A stretch of 23,580 bases of DNA, taken from DASTBU01 sp035711845 (GTDB lineage Bacteria; Acidobacteriota; Vicinamibacteria; Vicinamibacterales; 2-12-FULL-66-21). Shown here piece by piece: positions 15,563 through 23,489 of the stretch (positions are counted from its first letter, which is position 1; the number at the start of each line of letters is the position of its first letter). The stretch spans positions 1-23,580 of the forward strand of contig DASTBU010000183.1 of NCBI GenBank assembly GCA_035711845.1, given 5' to 3'. A model generated the notes under the pieces. That model was not told where the DNA came from. It ran no database searches and worked only from the letters and a program-made list of their open reading frames with translations. Made by a program: the position numbers and the translations under genes.

Positions 15563-16552
15563 ATGACCATTCCTCAGACCCGCCAACTTGGATCGAGCGG
15601 GCCCCGCGTCTTTCCGCTCGGTCTCGGCTGCATGGGCATGTCTGACCTGTACGGCCCTGCGGACGAGGCCGAGAGCATCGCGACCATTCACGCCGCCCTC
15701 GATGCGGGTGTGACGATGCTCGACACGGGCGACTATTACGCAGCGGGTCACAACGAGCTGCTCATCGGACGGGCGCTGCGCGATCGGCGCGACAAGGCGG
15801 TGCTCTCGGTGAAGTTCGGGGCCCTGCGAGGACCCGACGGAAGCTGGATCGGAATGGACACACGGCCCGTCGCGGTCAAGAACTTCCTCGCCTACAGCCT
15901 CAGGCGACTCGGCGTGGATCACATCGACGTCTATCGCCCTGGCCGGCTCGATCCGAACGTGCCGATCGAGGAGACCGTCGGCGCGCTCGCCGATCTCGTG
16001 AAGGCAGGCTACGTCGGCGCCATCGGCCTGTCAGAAGTGGGCGTTGACACCATTCGGCGCGCACGCGCGGTCCACCCGATCAGCGATCTGCAGATCGAAT
16101 ACTCGCTGATCAGCCGTCGCCCGGAGACCGCGATCTTTCCTGCACTCGCGACACTTGGCATTGGTGTGACGGCTTACGGCGTGCTGTCGCGCGGACTGCT
16201 CACTGGTTCCAAACCGAAGTCGCAGGCCGACATCCGTGCGCACCTGCCGCGCTTCACGGGGCAGAACCGCGAGCGCAACCAGGCGTTGATTGAGGCGCTA
16301 CAGGAGCTGGCCGCAGGCAAGAGCGCCAGCGCGTCCCAGCTCGCGATCGCGTGGGTGCTCGCCAAGAGCCCCAGTATCGTGCCGCTGATCGGTGCACGCA
16401 CGCGGGCGCAGCTCACCGAATCGCTGGGGGCATTGCGGGTCACGCTGTCACCCACCGACATGGAACGCATCGAGGGGGCGGTGCCGGCGTCGGCGGTTGC
16501 GGGCACGCGATATGACGAGCACCAGATGCGCATCCTTGACAGTGAGCGATGA
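15563..16552 (+). CDS. Aldo/keto reductase, variant lacking the catalytic histidine
   Basis: The 329-residue TIM-barrel oxidoreductase begins TRQLGSSGPRVFPLGLGCMG, typical of the family. Of the catalytic tetrad, D54, Y59 and K84 are visible, but the usual H in Y-Q-H-R is G127 in YRPGRLDPN; a known subgroup reads YRPARLDP here. It should reduce aldehydes or ketones with NADPH, perhaps with changed chemistry. The cofactor end is recognisable in IVPLIGARTRAQLTES. ATG 15563 matches the family start; TTG 15527 upstream would add 12 residues. It forms an operon with the next gene: its stop lies 11 bases before that start, and the second gene's AGGAGG overlaps its end. Confidence 0.9.
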   Translation: MTIPQTRQLGSSGPRVFPLGLGCMGMSDLYGPADEAESIATIHAALDAGVTMLDTGDYYAAGHNELLIGRALRDRRDKAVLSVKFGALRGPDGSWIGMDTRPVAVKNFLAYSLRRLGVDHIDVYRPGRLDPNVPIEETVGALADLVKAGYVGAIGLSEVGVDTIRRARAVHPISDLQIEYSLISRRPETAIFPALATLGIGVTAYGVLSRGLLTGSKPKSQADIRAHLPRFTGQNRERNQALIEALQELAAGKSASASQLAIAWVLAKSPSIVPLIGARTRAQLTESLGALRVTLSPTDMERIEGAVPASAVAGTRYDEHQMRILDSER

Positions 16553-16563
16553 GGAGGCCGGCC

Positions 16564-17208
16564 ATGAACGTGGGAATTCTCGGCACGGGAGACGTGGGCA
16601 AGGCACTGGGCAGAGGGTTCGTCACGCTCGGCCACGCCGTGAAGATGGGCGCGCGCGATGGCAGGAACGAGAAGGCGGTCGCGTGGGCGAAAGAAGCGGG
16701 CGCACTGGCGTCAGCAGGAACGTTTGCCGATGCCGCATCCTTCGGCGAGCTCGTCGTCCTTGCCACGCTCGGCGTCGCGAACGAGGGCGCACTCACGCTC
16801 GCAGGTCCGGAGAAGCTACGCGGCAAGGTGGTCATTGACGCGACCAATCCGCTCGACTTCGGTGGTGGGATGCCGCCGACATTGGCCGTGAGCGGGAACG
16901 ACTCGGCCGGCGAGCGCGTCCAGCGTCTGCTGCCGGACGCCTACGTCGTCAAGGCCTTCAACACTGTGGGCAACTCATTCATGTTCCGGCCCGAGTTCCC
17001 GGGCGGACCGCCTGACATGTTCATCGCCGGCAACGACGCCGAGGCGAAGAAGAAGGTGACCGCCATCTTGAAGGACTTCGGATGGGGCGTCGTCGACGTC
17101 GGCGGGATCGAGTCGTCCCGCTATCTGGAGGCGATGTGCATGGTGTGGGTGCTGTCGGCCATCCGCACCAACAATTGGAACCAGTCGTTCAAGATGCTCA
17201 GGAAGTGA
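16564..17208 (+). CDS. NADP-binding oxidoreductase, F420-dependent NADP reductase-like
   Basis: The 214-residue protein has an N-terminal Rossmann motif in MNVGILGTGDVGKALGRG and the layout of the NADP oxidoreductase coenzyme F420-dependent family: DATNPL at the end of the fold and VKAFNTVG in the linker. Many bacterial relatives have no proven F420 use, so the second substrate is open. ATG 16564 follows AGGAGG at 6 bases; an ATG at 16549 overlaps the stop of the preceding gene but has no such site. It is the second gene of an operon with the aldo/keto reductase, suggesting a joint redox role. It ends 108 bases before the convergent OsmC gene. Confidence 0.88.
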   Translation: MNVGILGTGDVGKALGRGFVTLGHAVKMGARDGRNEKAVAWAKEAGALASAGTFADAASFGELVVLATLGVANEGALTLAGPEKLRGKVVIDATNPLDFGGGMPPTLAVSGNDSAGERVQRLLPDAYVVKAFNTVGNSFMFRPEFPGGPPDMFIAGNDAEAKKKVTAILKDFGWGVVDVGGIESSRYLEAMCMVWVLSAIRTNNWNQSFKMLRK

Positions 17209-17272
17209 CCGCGCCTCAACGGCCGGGCATGGCTGGGCCGTCGTCCTCTCTCACAGTGGAGTATCGCCGGAC

Positions 17273-17307
17273 GGACGGGCCGCTGGTCGCGCGCTCCCGG
17301 CCCGTCC
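17273..17307. terminator. Inverted repeat between convergent genes, candidate bidirectional terminator
   Basis: A perfect 10-bp arm pair GGACGGGCCG and CGGCCCGTCC is separated by a 15-base loop. It lies between the plus-strand reductase and minus-strand OsmC genes, 65 bases after the former stop and 10 bases beyond the latter stop. No T-run follows. Confidence 0.5.
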
Positions 17308-17316
17308 CTCGGCGGC

Positions 17317-17901
17317 TCACCGTGTCACTCGTTCCAGAATGACCGGGACCGGCCGGCATACCGTGTTGCAGACCGGCGAGTGTGCCTGCGCGAAGCCCAG
17401 AAGATCGTCGAGCTCCTCGTCGCTGGCATTCACGGCCTTGATGTCCACCTCGATCCGGATCTGCTTGTAGCCGGGCTGTACCTCGCTCAACGCGAGAAGC
17501 CCCTGCAGATCGATGTTGCCGACGAGTCTGGTGGACATGGACTCGATCTCGATGCCGCGCGCCGCCGCGTGCAGCACGGTAGTCGTCGTGACGCAGCCCG
17601 CCAGCGCATGCAACAGGAACTCGACCGGATTCGCGCCCTCGTTGTGGCCGAGCAGCACCGGCGGTTCGCCATTCGTGAACTCGAACGCCTCCGGGCGCGA
17701 GGCATCCTCAGCCCCCGCCGCGTAGAAGTCCTTGATCGTCGACCGGTTCTCCCCGCCGGAGATCCAGCAGTTGCGCGCCCGAAACTCGAACTGAGCCAGG
17801 ATGGGATTGGCCTTCAGCGCTGCGACCGTCTCGACCATCTTCTGCGTGTCGAGGCCATTCAGTTCGGTCTTGGATTGTGCCGGCGTCAGTGTGGTTGACA
17901 T
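17317..17901 (-). CDS. OsmC/Ohr-family protein
   Basis: The 194-residue protein has the two conserved cysteines of the family: C103 in HALAGCVTTT and C178 in HSPVCNTV. Family members are thiol-dependent peroxidases reducing organic hydroperoxides, although this longer branch (with an N-terminal extension of about 35 residues and NGEPPVLLGHNEGANPVEFL) is less well studied. ATG 17901 has GGGAGAG upstream. It is divergent from the GlxA-type regulator at 18040, with 138 bases between the starts, which suggests that the regulator may control it. Whether it is a true peroxidase is inferred. Confidence 0.92.
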   Translation of the reverse strand: MSTTLTPAQSKTELNGLDTQKMVETVAALKANPILAQFEFRARNCWISGGENRSTIKDFYAAGAEDASRPEAFEFTNGEPPVLLGHNEGANPVEFLLHALAGCVTTTTVLHAAARGIEIESMSTRLVGNIDLQGLLALSEVQPGYKQIRIEVDIKAVNASDEELDDLLGFAQAHSPVCNTVCRPVPVILERVTR

Positions 17902-17923
17902 CTCATCTCTCCCGTCTTCGTCG

Positions 17924-17937
17924 GCTTGAGCTCAGGC
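17924..17937. promoter_or_regulatory. Near-perfect palindrome in a divergent promoter region, candidate operator
   Basis: GCTTGAGCTCAGGC is palindromic except for one base pair, with TGAGCTCA at its centre. It lies 23 bases upstream of the OsmC start and about 100 bases upstream of the GlxA-type regulator. It is short, so it may be chance. Confidence 0.3.
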
Positions 17938-18039
17938 GACATGCCGTGAACGCGACGATGGGTGTCACGATACGGGTTCGGCGGAGTCGTCGTAAGATGG
18001 GTTTCTGCCAAGAACGGGTCTTTCGTGCCAGGGGGTGCG

Positions 18040-19092
18040 ATGCCTGACCAGAAACCGCTCGAAACGACGATCGTCGCCGTCCCCGAAACCGCAGGGTCCG
18101 CGCTGTACGGCATGCTCGACGTGCTCAACGTCACGGGGAATGTGTGGCAGGCCCTTACGCGCACGGAGCCCATGCGGCCGCCGTTCCGGGTGCAGGTGGT
18201 CGGCGTCGGTCGAGAGCGATTCTGTTGTGGCAACGGAATTCCCGTCGAACCGGGCGCCGCCATTGACGAGGTCGACCGCGCCGACATCGTGATCCTGCCC
18301 GAACTGTGGCTCGGTCCGGACGAGCATCTCAAGGGACGGTACCCAGCACTTATCGAGTGGATCCGTGCACGCTACGAGGCCGGCGCCTGCGTCTACTCAG
18401 CGTGTTCGGGTGCCTTGATGCTCGCAGAGACGGGGTTGCTCGACGGCCGCGATGCCACGTCGCATTGGGGATATCAGGACCTCTTCAAGCACCAGTACCC
18501 ACAGGTGCGCTTTCGGCCCGAGCCCAACCTCTGTTTCGCCGACCAGTCGGGTCGCATCGTCACGGCGGGAGGCACGACGTCCTGGCACGACCTCGCGCTG
18601 CACATCATCTCGAGACACGTGAGCCCGGGCGAGGCGATGCGCATCGCGAAGGTATATCTGCTGAAGTGGCACGACGAGGGACAGTTGCCATATGGGCCCC
18701 TCGTGCGCCAGCAGCCGCATTCCGACGCCGCCGTGCGCGGCTGTGAACGCTGGCTTGGGGAACACTTCCGGGAGTCTGGAGCCGTCGCACGAGCGGTCGG
18801 GCACGCGCGGATCCCGGAACGGACGCTGAAGCGGCGCTTCAAGCACGCCACCGGACTTGCGCTGATTGACTATCTACAGAACCTCCGCATCGAAGAGGCC
18901 AAGCGGCTGCTCGAGTCGTCTGACCAGTCAGTTGACGAGATCGGCTTTGAGATTGGTTACGAAGATTCCTCGTTCTTTCGACGCTTGTTCAAACGCCGGA
19001 CCGGGATTGCGCCGGCGCAGTACCGTCGTGTGTTCCAACCGATTCATCGAACGCTGCCGGCCGTCGAGACACGCCGCCGCACCAGGGCCTAG
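18040..19092 (+). CDS. GlxA-type AraC-family transcriptional regulator with DJ-1/PfpI domain
   Basis: The 350-residue regulator has an N-terminal DJ-1/PfpI-like domain (about 8-190) containing the nucleophile elbow around C122 in YSACSGALMLAE, and a C-terminal AraC/XylS DNA-binding domain (about 235-330) with two helix-turn-helix units ending in GYEDSSFFRRLFKRRTGIAP. Such proteins act as activators or repressors sensing small molecules. ATG 18040 follows an AGGGGGT site and begins the normal family length; an upstream GTG at 17962 is possible. It lies divergent from the OsmC gene and is followed by a convergent VOC gene 100 bases later, so OsmC and itself are the plausible targets. Confidence 0.9.
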   Translation: MPDQKPLETTIVAVPETAGSALYGMLDVLNVTGNVWQALTRTEPMRPPFRVQVVGVGRERFCCGNGIPVEPGAAIDEVDRADIVILPELWLGPDEHLKGRYPALIEWIRARYEAGACVYSACSGALMLAETGLLDGRDATSHWGYQDLFKHQYPQVRFRPEPNLCFADQSGRIVTAGGTTSWHDLALHIISRHVSPGEAMRIAKVYLLKWHDEGQLPYGPLVRQQPHSDAAVRGCERWLGEHFRESGAVARAVGHARIPERTLKRRFKHATGLALIDYLQNLRIEEAKRLLESSDQSVDEIGFEIGYEDSSFFRRLFKRRTGIAPAQYRRVFQPIHRTLPAVETRRRTRA

Positions 19093-19192
19093 TCCAGCCA
19101 GACTTCGTTTGCCTTCGGCGAGCTTCGTCTCCAGGAGGACGGTCGAGCGGAATTCCAGAGCTCGTCAGATGACGCAACCCGTCGTGTCCACG

Positions 19193-19669
19193 TCAGCCCC
19201 GCCTCGCTGCCTCGATGGTGGCGACGTCGATCTTCTTCATCGGCATCATCGCCGCGAAGGCGCGCTTTGCCTCGCCGCCACCAGCCGCAAGCGCGTCGGT
19301 TAGCGCGCGCGGCGTGATCTGCCAGGAGAGGCCCCAGCGGTCCTTGCACCACCCGCATTGGCTCTCCTGGCCGCCATTGCCGACGATCGCGTTCCAGTAG
19401 CGGTCCGTCTCTTCCTGATTGTCCGTGGCGATCTGGAAGGAAAAGGCCTCGCTGTGCCTGAACTGCGGGCCGCCGTTGAGGCCGAGACAGGGAATGCCCA
19501 GAACGGTGAACTCCACCGTCAGCACATCGCCCTCCTTGCCGCTCGGGTAGTCACCGGGCGCTTTGTGAACAGCTGTGACTTCACTATCCGGAAAAGTGGC
19601 GGCGTAGAAGCGCGCCGCCTCGAGCGCGTCCTTGTCGAACCAGAGGCAGATCGTGTTCTTGGGTTTCAT
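19193..19669 (-). CDS. VOC-family (PhnB/3-demethylubiquinone methyltransferase-like) protein
   Basis: The 158-residue protein belongs to the PhnB-type branch of the vicinal oxygen chelate superfamily: N-terminal ICLWFDKDALEAARFYAATF, then GNGGQESQCGWCKDRWGLSW and QITPRAL near the C terminus. Relatives are often annotated 3-demethylubiquinone-9 3-methyltransferase, but that activity is doubtful for this fold; most are of unknown function. The C-terminal tail AAMMPMKKIDVATIEAA is common in this family. ATG 19669 matches the family start and has AAGGAG about 11 bases upstream, a long spacing. It faces the GlxA-type regulator convergently. Confidence 0.87.
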   Translation of the reverse strand: MKPKNTICLWFDKDALEAARFYAATFPDSEVTAVHKAPGDYPSGKEGDVLTVEFTVLGIPCLGLNGGPQFRHSEAFSFQIATDNQEETDRYWNAIVGNGGQESQCGWCKDRWGLSWQITPRALTDALAAGGGEAKRAFAAMMPMKKIDVATIEAARRG

Positions 19670-19763
19670 GTTTGGTGTTGCTCCTTGTGTCCGAACAGGG
19701 CGCATGCCGCGGTCTCCGCATCGAACGCGTTGCGCAAAATACGCCATCGGGGATCGTACGAGG

Positions 19764-19791
19764 CCCCGAGCCCCGAGCCCCGAGCCCCGAG
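19764..19791. repeat. Heptamer tandem repeat, four perfect copies
   Basis: CCCCGAG repeated exactly four times, in the leader and promoter region of the minus-strand VOC gene. Such an array could vary in copy number by slippage. No coding frame depends on it. Confidence 0.75.
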
Positions 19792-19878
19792 TTGCAGGCG
19801 GCGGGGCCATCGCGGGGTCGATCCAGCTCATCGCTGCACAGAAGTCGGCTTCGGCAACGGCCCGGCGGCTTCGGCGTG

Positions 19879-19891
19879 TGTATGCAAAATT
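19879..19891. repeat. Recurrent AT-rich motif, site B
   Basis: TGTATGCAAAATT followed by CTGGACAGC. It lies about 75 bases upstream of the -35 box of the second PadR operon and is similar to sites at 13967 and 23404. Confidence 0.45.
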
Positions 19892-19964
19892 CTGGACAGC
19901 TGACGCAATAACGCCAGTAGGCCGCCCTGTTGGACAGCCGCCGGCGATCCCATCGGCGCACCTC

Positions 19965-19993
19965 TTGACAACCTAAATGAGAGCTGCCAATAT
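19965..19993 (+). promoter_or_regulatory. Promoter of the second PadR operon
   Basis: Perfect -35 TTGACA, 17-base spacer, -10 CAATAT preceded by TGC, which fits an extended -10. The expected start near 20000 gives a leader of about 33 bases containing AAAAGGAGAAAG, so, unlike the first PadR operon, this mRNA has a normal ribosome binding site. Confidence 0.55.
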
Positions 19994-20032
19994 GGCGACG
20001 TCTTCTCTTGGCACCCTAAAAGGAGAAAGCTC

Positions 20033-20383
20033 GTGGCGAGAAACGACGAGGAGCCACTGGACAAGCTCGACGTCCCGCAAGGAACACTCGACCTGATGAT
20101 CCTCACTATCCTCACGAGAGAGCCTCTGCACGGCTACGGCATCTCACAGCGATTGACCGCGCTCAGCCACGACCATTTTCGGGTCAATCCCGGCTCGCTG
20201 TTCCCGTCGCTGTACCGGCTCGAGCAGGACGGCAAGCTGAAAGCTGAGTGGCGTCCCAGCGAGAACAACCGGAACGCCAAGTACTACGCGCTGACGGCGT
20301 CCGGTCGCAAGCAGCTCGAGCAGCACAGGCGCCGGTGGGATCGAGTGTCGTTTGCCATCGCGAGCGTACTGGAGGGCGCATGA
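20033..20383 (+). CDS. PadR-family transcriptional regulator
   Basis: The 116-residue short PadR protein has winged-helix signatures GTLDLMILTILTREPLHGYG, LFPSLYRLEQDGKLKAEW and NNRNAKYYALTASGRKQLE. The start is GTG 20033, backed by AAAAGGAGAAAG at normal spacing and by the family N terminus. It overlaps the permease gene by 4 bases (ATGA), a translational coupling that suggests a fixed ratio of the two. It probably represses this operon; the ligand is unknown. Confidence 0.93.
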   Translation: MARNDEEPLDKLDVPQGTLDLMILTILTREPLHGYGISQRLTALSHDHFRVNPGSLFPSLYRLEQDGKLKAEWRPSENNRNAKYYALTASGRKQLEQHRRRWDRVSFAIASVLEGA

Positions 20384-23169
20384 CTCTCTTTCATCGACTG
20401 GCGTCAATCGCATCCTGGATCCTCCGCCGGGATCACGCCGAGCAGCGACTCGACGACGAGATCCGTTCGTTCGTCGAGATGTCCACCGCGGACAAGATCC
20501 GCGAGGGTGTTTCCTCCGCCGAGGCTCGCCGCCTCGCGCTCGCCGACATCGGCGGCGTCGAGCGGATGAAAGAGAGCGTTCGGGCGGGCCGTCACGGCGC
20601 GCTCCTCGATGACCTCGGCCGGGACATTCGCTACGCGTTCCGGCTCTTCGCCAGGCAGCGCACCTTCGCCATCGTGATCGTCGGCACGCTCGCGCTGGGT
20701 ATCGGCGCCAATACTGCAATCTTCTCCATCATCGACGGCCTCCTCCTTCGGACGTTGCCGGTTGGCGATCCCGGGCGGCTCGTGCAGCTCGCCGCCGCGC
20801 CACCATCGGCGCAGCGGTCCTGGACCTATCCAATCTGGGAGGAAGTCCAGCGACACGCCGGCCGGTTCGACGGCGCGTTCGCGTGGACGAGGTTCGACGC
20901 GGAGTTCGATCTGAGCACGGGAGGAGAGAGCCGGTTCGTCAACGGCGTGTGGGCCAGCGCCGGGGCCTTCGATGTGCTCCGCGTCGAGCCGGCGCTCGGC
21001 CGCCTGTTCGAGCCATCGGACGATGCCCGCGGCGGCGGCAGCAGAGGGGCCATCGTCGTGATCAGCCACGGGTTCTGGCAGACGCATTTTGGCGGCGCAC
21101 CCGATGCGATCGGCCGCACGCTGACGCTCGAGCGGGTGCCACTCACGATTGTGGGCGTGACGCCGCCCGGATTCTTCGGGCTCGTCCCAGGACGGTCGTT
21201 CGATGTCGTGATCCCGCTCGGCGTCGAGCCCCTCATTCGCGGCAGCGAGTCGCGCCTGGACCGGCGGACGTCGTGGTGGCTCCAGGTGTACGTGCGCCTG
21301 AAGCACGGGCAGTCCATCGAGGCGGCGACAGCGCTCGTTCAGACGCTTCAACCGGGGATTCGCGAAGCGACGCTTCCGCCATCGAGCCCGGGCGGGAGCC
21401 GGGACCAGTACCTGGACGAACCGTTCACGTTCGTGGATGCGGCCCGCGGTCCATCGGGTCTCCGGGACGACTACTCACGGCCATTGCTGGTCCTGATGGC
21501 CGTCGCGGGACTGGTGCTGCTGATTGCCTGCGCCAACATTGCCAATCTGTTGCTCGCCCGGGCAACGGCGCGCAGCCACGAATGGAGCGTGCGGCTGGCG
21601 CTGGGGGCGTCGCGCGGACGTCTGGCGCGGCAGCTGCTGATCGAAAGCCTGCTGCTGGCTGCCATGGGCGCCGCGGCCGCTGTCGCCCTGGCTCAGTGGG
21701 GCAGCCGGCTCCTCGTCGCCCAGCTCGCCACGGATGCCGTGTCTCTGGAGCTGCCGCTGGATTCGCGCATGCTGGCGTTTACCGGGGTCACTGGCCTCAT
21801 CGCGGCGCTCGTCTTTGGCGTGGCGCCGGCGTGGCGCGCGACGCGCGGCGCGCCGATCGACGCGATGAAGGATCGCGGACGGACCCCTGGTGCCTCGAGC
21901 CACACCCCGATGGCCAGTGGGCTCGTCCTGGTGCAGGTCGCCCTCTCGCTCGTGCTCCTCATCGGTGCCGGCCTGTTCCTGCGCTCGTTCAGTGGACTGA
22001 CGCAGGTACCGCTCGGCTTCGAGCGCGGCCGCGTGCTACTGGCCATGATCGACGCGCGCCGCGCCGACCTCCCGCCGCCTGCGCGTCTGGCGGCGTACGA
22101 GCGCATCCACCAGCGCGTTCTTGCGATTCCGGGCGTCGAGCGGGCTGCTGTCTCGATCACGGCGCCGCTCGGCGCGATGTGGAGCCGGCGGATCGACGTC
22201 TCCGGCTCGACGTTGCGAAGCAGCGACGACGCCGCGGGGGGCGGACCCGAGGGTTTCGGGTTCACCGATAGTCCGATTCCGGCCAATGCTCCTCTGGCAG
22301 TCTTCAACGGCATCACGCCCGGCTGGATGTCGACGTTCGGCACGCCACTCCTGGCCGGACGCGACATCTCTGAACGTGACCGTCCGGGCTCGCCTCGGGT
22401 GGCGCTGGTCAACCAGGCATTCGCCCGGAAGTTTCTCGAGGGCGCGAACCCCATCGGCCACACGATTCGTCCGATGCGGGAACCCGGATCGCCCCCGATC
22501 GAGATCGTCGGGCTCGTGGGCGACGCCGTGTACCGCGACGTACGGGAGCCGACACTGCCGACGACGTACGTGCCGTTGTCGCAGTCGGTCGATCGTTCGT
22601 TGGTGGAGGACCCCACCGTCACCACGCCAGCGGTCGTCACCCTGAGCGTCCGCGCCGCGGCAGCAGACCCGGGGTCACTCACGAAGAGCATCACCACGGC
22701 GATCGGCGAAATCAACCCGACGCTTGCCCTGACATTCGAGCCGCTGGATGACCGGATCAGCGATGCGCTGACGCGCGAGCGGCTGCTCGCGATTCTGTCG
22801 GCGTCATTCGGCCTGCTGGCGCTGGTGATGGCGGCCGTGGGCCTCTATGGCGTGACCTCGTATGCGGTGAGCCTGCGGCAAGCCGAAATCGGCATTCGCA
22901 TGGCGCTCGGCGCGACGCGCGTGTCGGTCGTCCGCCTGGTGCTCGCTCGCGTGTCGCGGCTGGTCGGCGCCGGGATCGTCGTGGGGCTGGCCATCGGCGC
23001 ATGGGCGTCGCGTTTCGTGGCCACGCTGCTCTTCGGCCTCGAGCCGGGCGATACGGGCACACTCGCCGCGTCGGCAGCGACATTGGCGCTCATCAGTGCC
23101 ATTGCCGGATGGCTCCCGGCGCACCGCGCCTCACGCCTCGACCCGACTCGGATCCTGCGCGAGGCGTAA
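20380..23169 (+). CDS. ADOP-type duplicated MacB/FtsX permease, canonical member
   Basis: The 929-residue orphan permease has an N-terminal cytoplasmic part with DDEIRSFVEM, then TM1 near 97-122 with the canonical LALGIGANTAIFSIIDGLLL and R-T-L-P. After the first periplasmic domain come hydrophobic segments near 367-392 (ending CANIANLLLARA), 419-440, 463-487 and 513-536, then a second periplasmic domain, then segments near 802-828, 858-881 and 893-917 with SLRQAEIGIRMALGA. No ATPase is encoded nearby. ATG 20380 overlaps the PadR stop and has GGAGG upstream. It is a typical acidobacterial permease of unknown substrate, more conventional than the one at 11172. Confidence 0.94.
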   Translation: MTLFHRLASIASWILRRDHAEQRLDDEIRSFVEMSTADKIREGVSSAEARRLALADIGGVERMKESVRAGRHGALLDDLGRDIRYAFRLFARQRTFAIVIVGTLALGIGANTAIFSIIDGLLLRTLPVGDPGRLVQLAAAPPSAQRSWTYPIWEEVQRHAGRFDGAFAWTRFDAEFDLSTGGESRFVNGVWASAGAFDVLRVEPALGRLFEPSDDARGGGSRGAIVVISHGFWQTHFGGAPDAIGRTLTLERVPLTIVGVTPPGFFGLVPGRSFDVVIPLGVEPLIRGSESRLDRRTSWWLQVYVRLKHGQSIEAATALVQTLQPGIREATLPPSSPGGSRDQYLDEPFTFVDAARGPSGLRDDYSRPLLVLMAVAGLVLLIACANIANLLLARATARSHEWSVRLALGASRGRLARQLLIESLLLAAMGAAAAVALAQWGSRLLVAQLATDAVSLELPLDSRMLAFTGVTGLIAALVFGVAPAWRATRGAPIDAMKDRGRTPGASSHTPMASGLVLVQVALSLVLLIGAGLFLRSFSGLTQVPLGFERGRVLLAMIDARRADLPPPARLAAYERIHQRVLAIPGVERAAVSITAPLGAMWSRRIDVSGSTLRSSDDAAGGGPEGFGFTDSPIPANAPLAVFNGITPGWMSTFGTPLLAGRDISERDRPGSPRVALVNQAFARKFLEGANPIGHTIRPMREPGSPPIEIVGLVGDAVYRDVREPTLPTTYVPLSQSVDRSLVEDPTVTTPAVVTLSVRAAAADPGSLTKSITTAIGEINPTLALTFEPLDDRISDALTRERLLAILSASFGLLALVMAAVGLYGVTSYAVSLRQAEIGIRMALGATRVSVVRLVLARVSRLVGAGIVVGLAIGAWASRFVATLLFGLEPGDTGTLAASAATLALISAIAGWLPAHRASRLDPTRILREA

Positions 23170-23191
23170 GGACGGATCCGAACTACACCGG

Positions 23192-23204
23192 GGGGCTTCG
23201 CCCC
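23192..23204 (+). terminator. Hairpin after the permease gene
   Basis: GGGGC, TTC, GCCCC, 22 bases after the permease stop. The position suits termination, but no T-run follows and the sequence resembles dispersed GC-rich repeats, so this is weak. Confidence 0.3.
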
Positions 23205-23384
23205 GTCCGCCTTCGCCAAGGCTCCGGCGAGACCTCGCCAAAGCCCGGTCCCATACGCGTCGGGCGACGGCGGGCCGGACCCCCCATCGCCGTCGCTCGC
23301 GGGGCCCCGAAAGCCCCGCTCCGCTCCCTCCTCCGCTGAAGCTCCGGCGAGGCTCGCCGAAGCGCCTGCGGCGCGCCCGAGGCC

Positions 23385-23434
23385 GTTGTGCGGCTCCACA
23401 ACGTGTACAAAATTCTCGTTTCGAGCCGCATAAC
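23385..23434. repeat. 12-base inverted repeat with AT-rich centre
   Basis: GTTGTGCGGCTC and GAGCCGCATAAC match as inverted arms at 11 of 12 positions, 26 bases apart. The left arm also forms a smaller hairpin GTTGTG/CACAAC (23385-23402). The centre contains GTGTACAAAATTCTCG (site C). I looked for the conserved core sites of integron attC and they do not fit. Confidence 0.5.
23404..23414. repeat. Recurrent AT-rich motif, site C
   Basis: TGTACAAAATT lies within the centre of the inverted repeat at 23385-23434. Counting from the preceding G, it matches site B over GTGTA..CAAAATTCT with a 2-base deletion. Confidence 0.45.
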
Positions 23435-23471
23435 GACTAAGTCCTGCGTTTCACAATTACGGTGACGTATT

Positions 23472-23489
23472 CGGGCGCCGAGGCGCCCG
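23472..23489. repeat. Perfect 8-bp palindromic hairpin
   Basis: CGGGCGCC, GA, GGCGCCCG; as a folded hairpin, 7 bp with a CGAG tetraloop. It lies in the noncoding end of the window and its role is unknown. Confidence 0.45.

Larger units (their letters stand above)
19670..20032. other. Noncoding region with tandem repeats and PadR promoter
   Basis: The 363-base divergent region between the VOC gene and second PadR holds the CCCCGAG array, recurrent motif site B, two TGGACAGC copies 38 bases apart (19893-19900 and 19931-19938), and the promoter of the next operon. I see no gene in it. Confidence 0.5.

Noticed and set aside
20883..22271. A 462-codon plus-strand open frame within the second permease in another frame
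   Set aside because: It has extreme Arg/Ala composition and no family resemblance; the permease frame is well supported.
23385..23434. An integron attC site
   Set aside because: The arms begin GTT and end AAC, the reverse of the attC layout, and the flanking bases do not fit the conserved core. No integrase is in the window.
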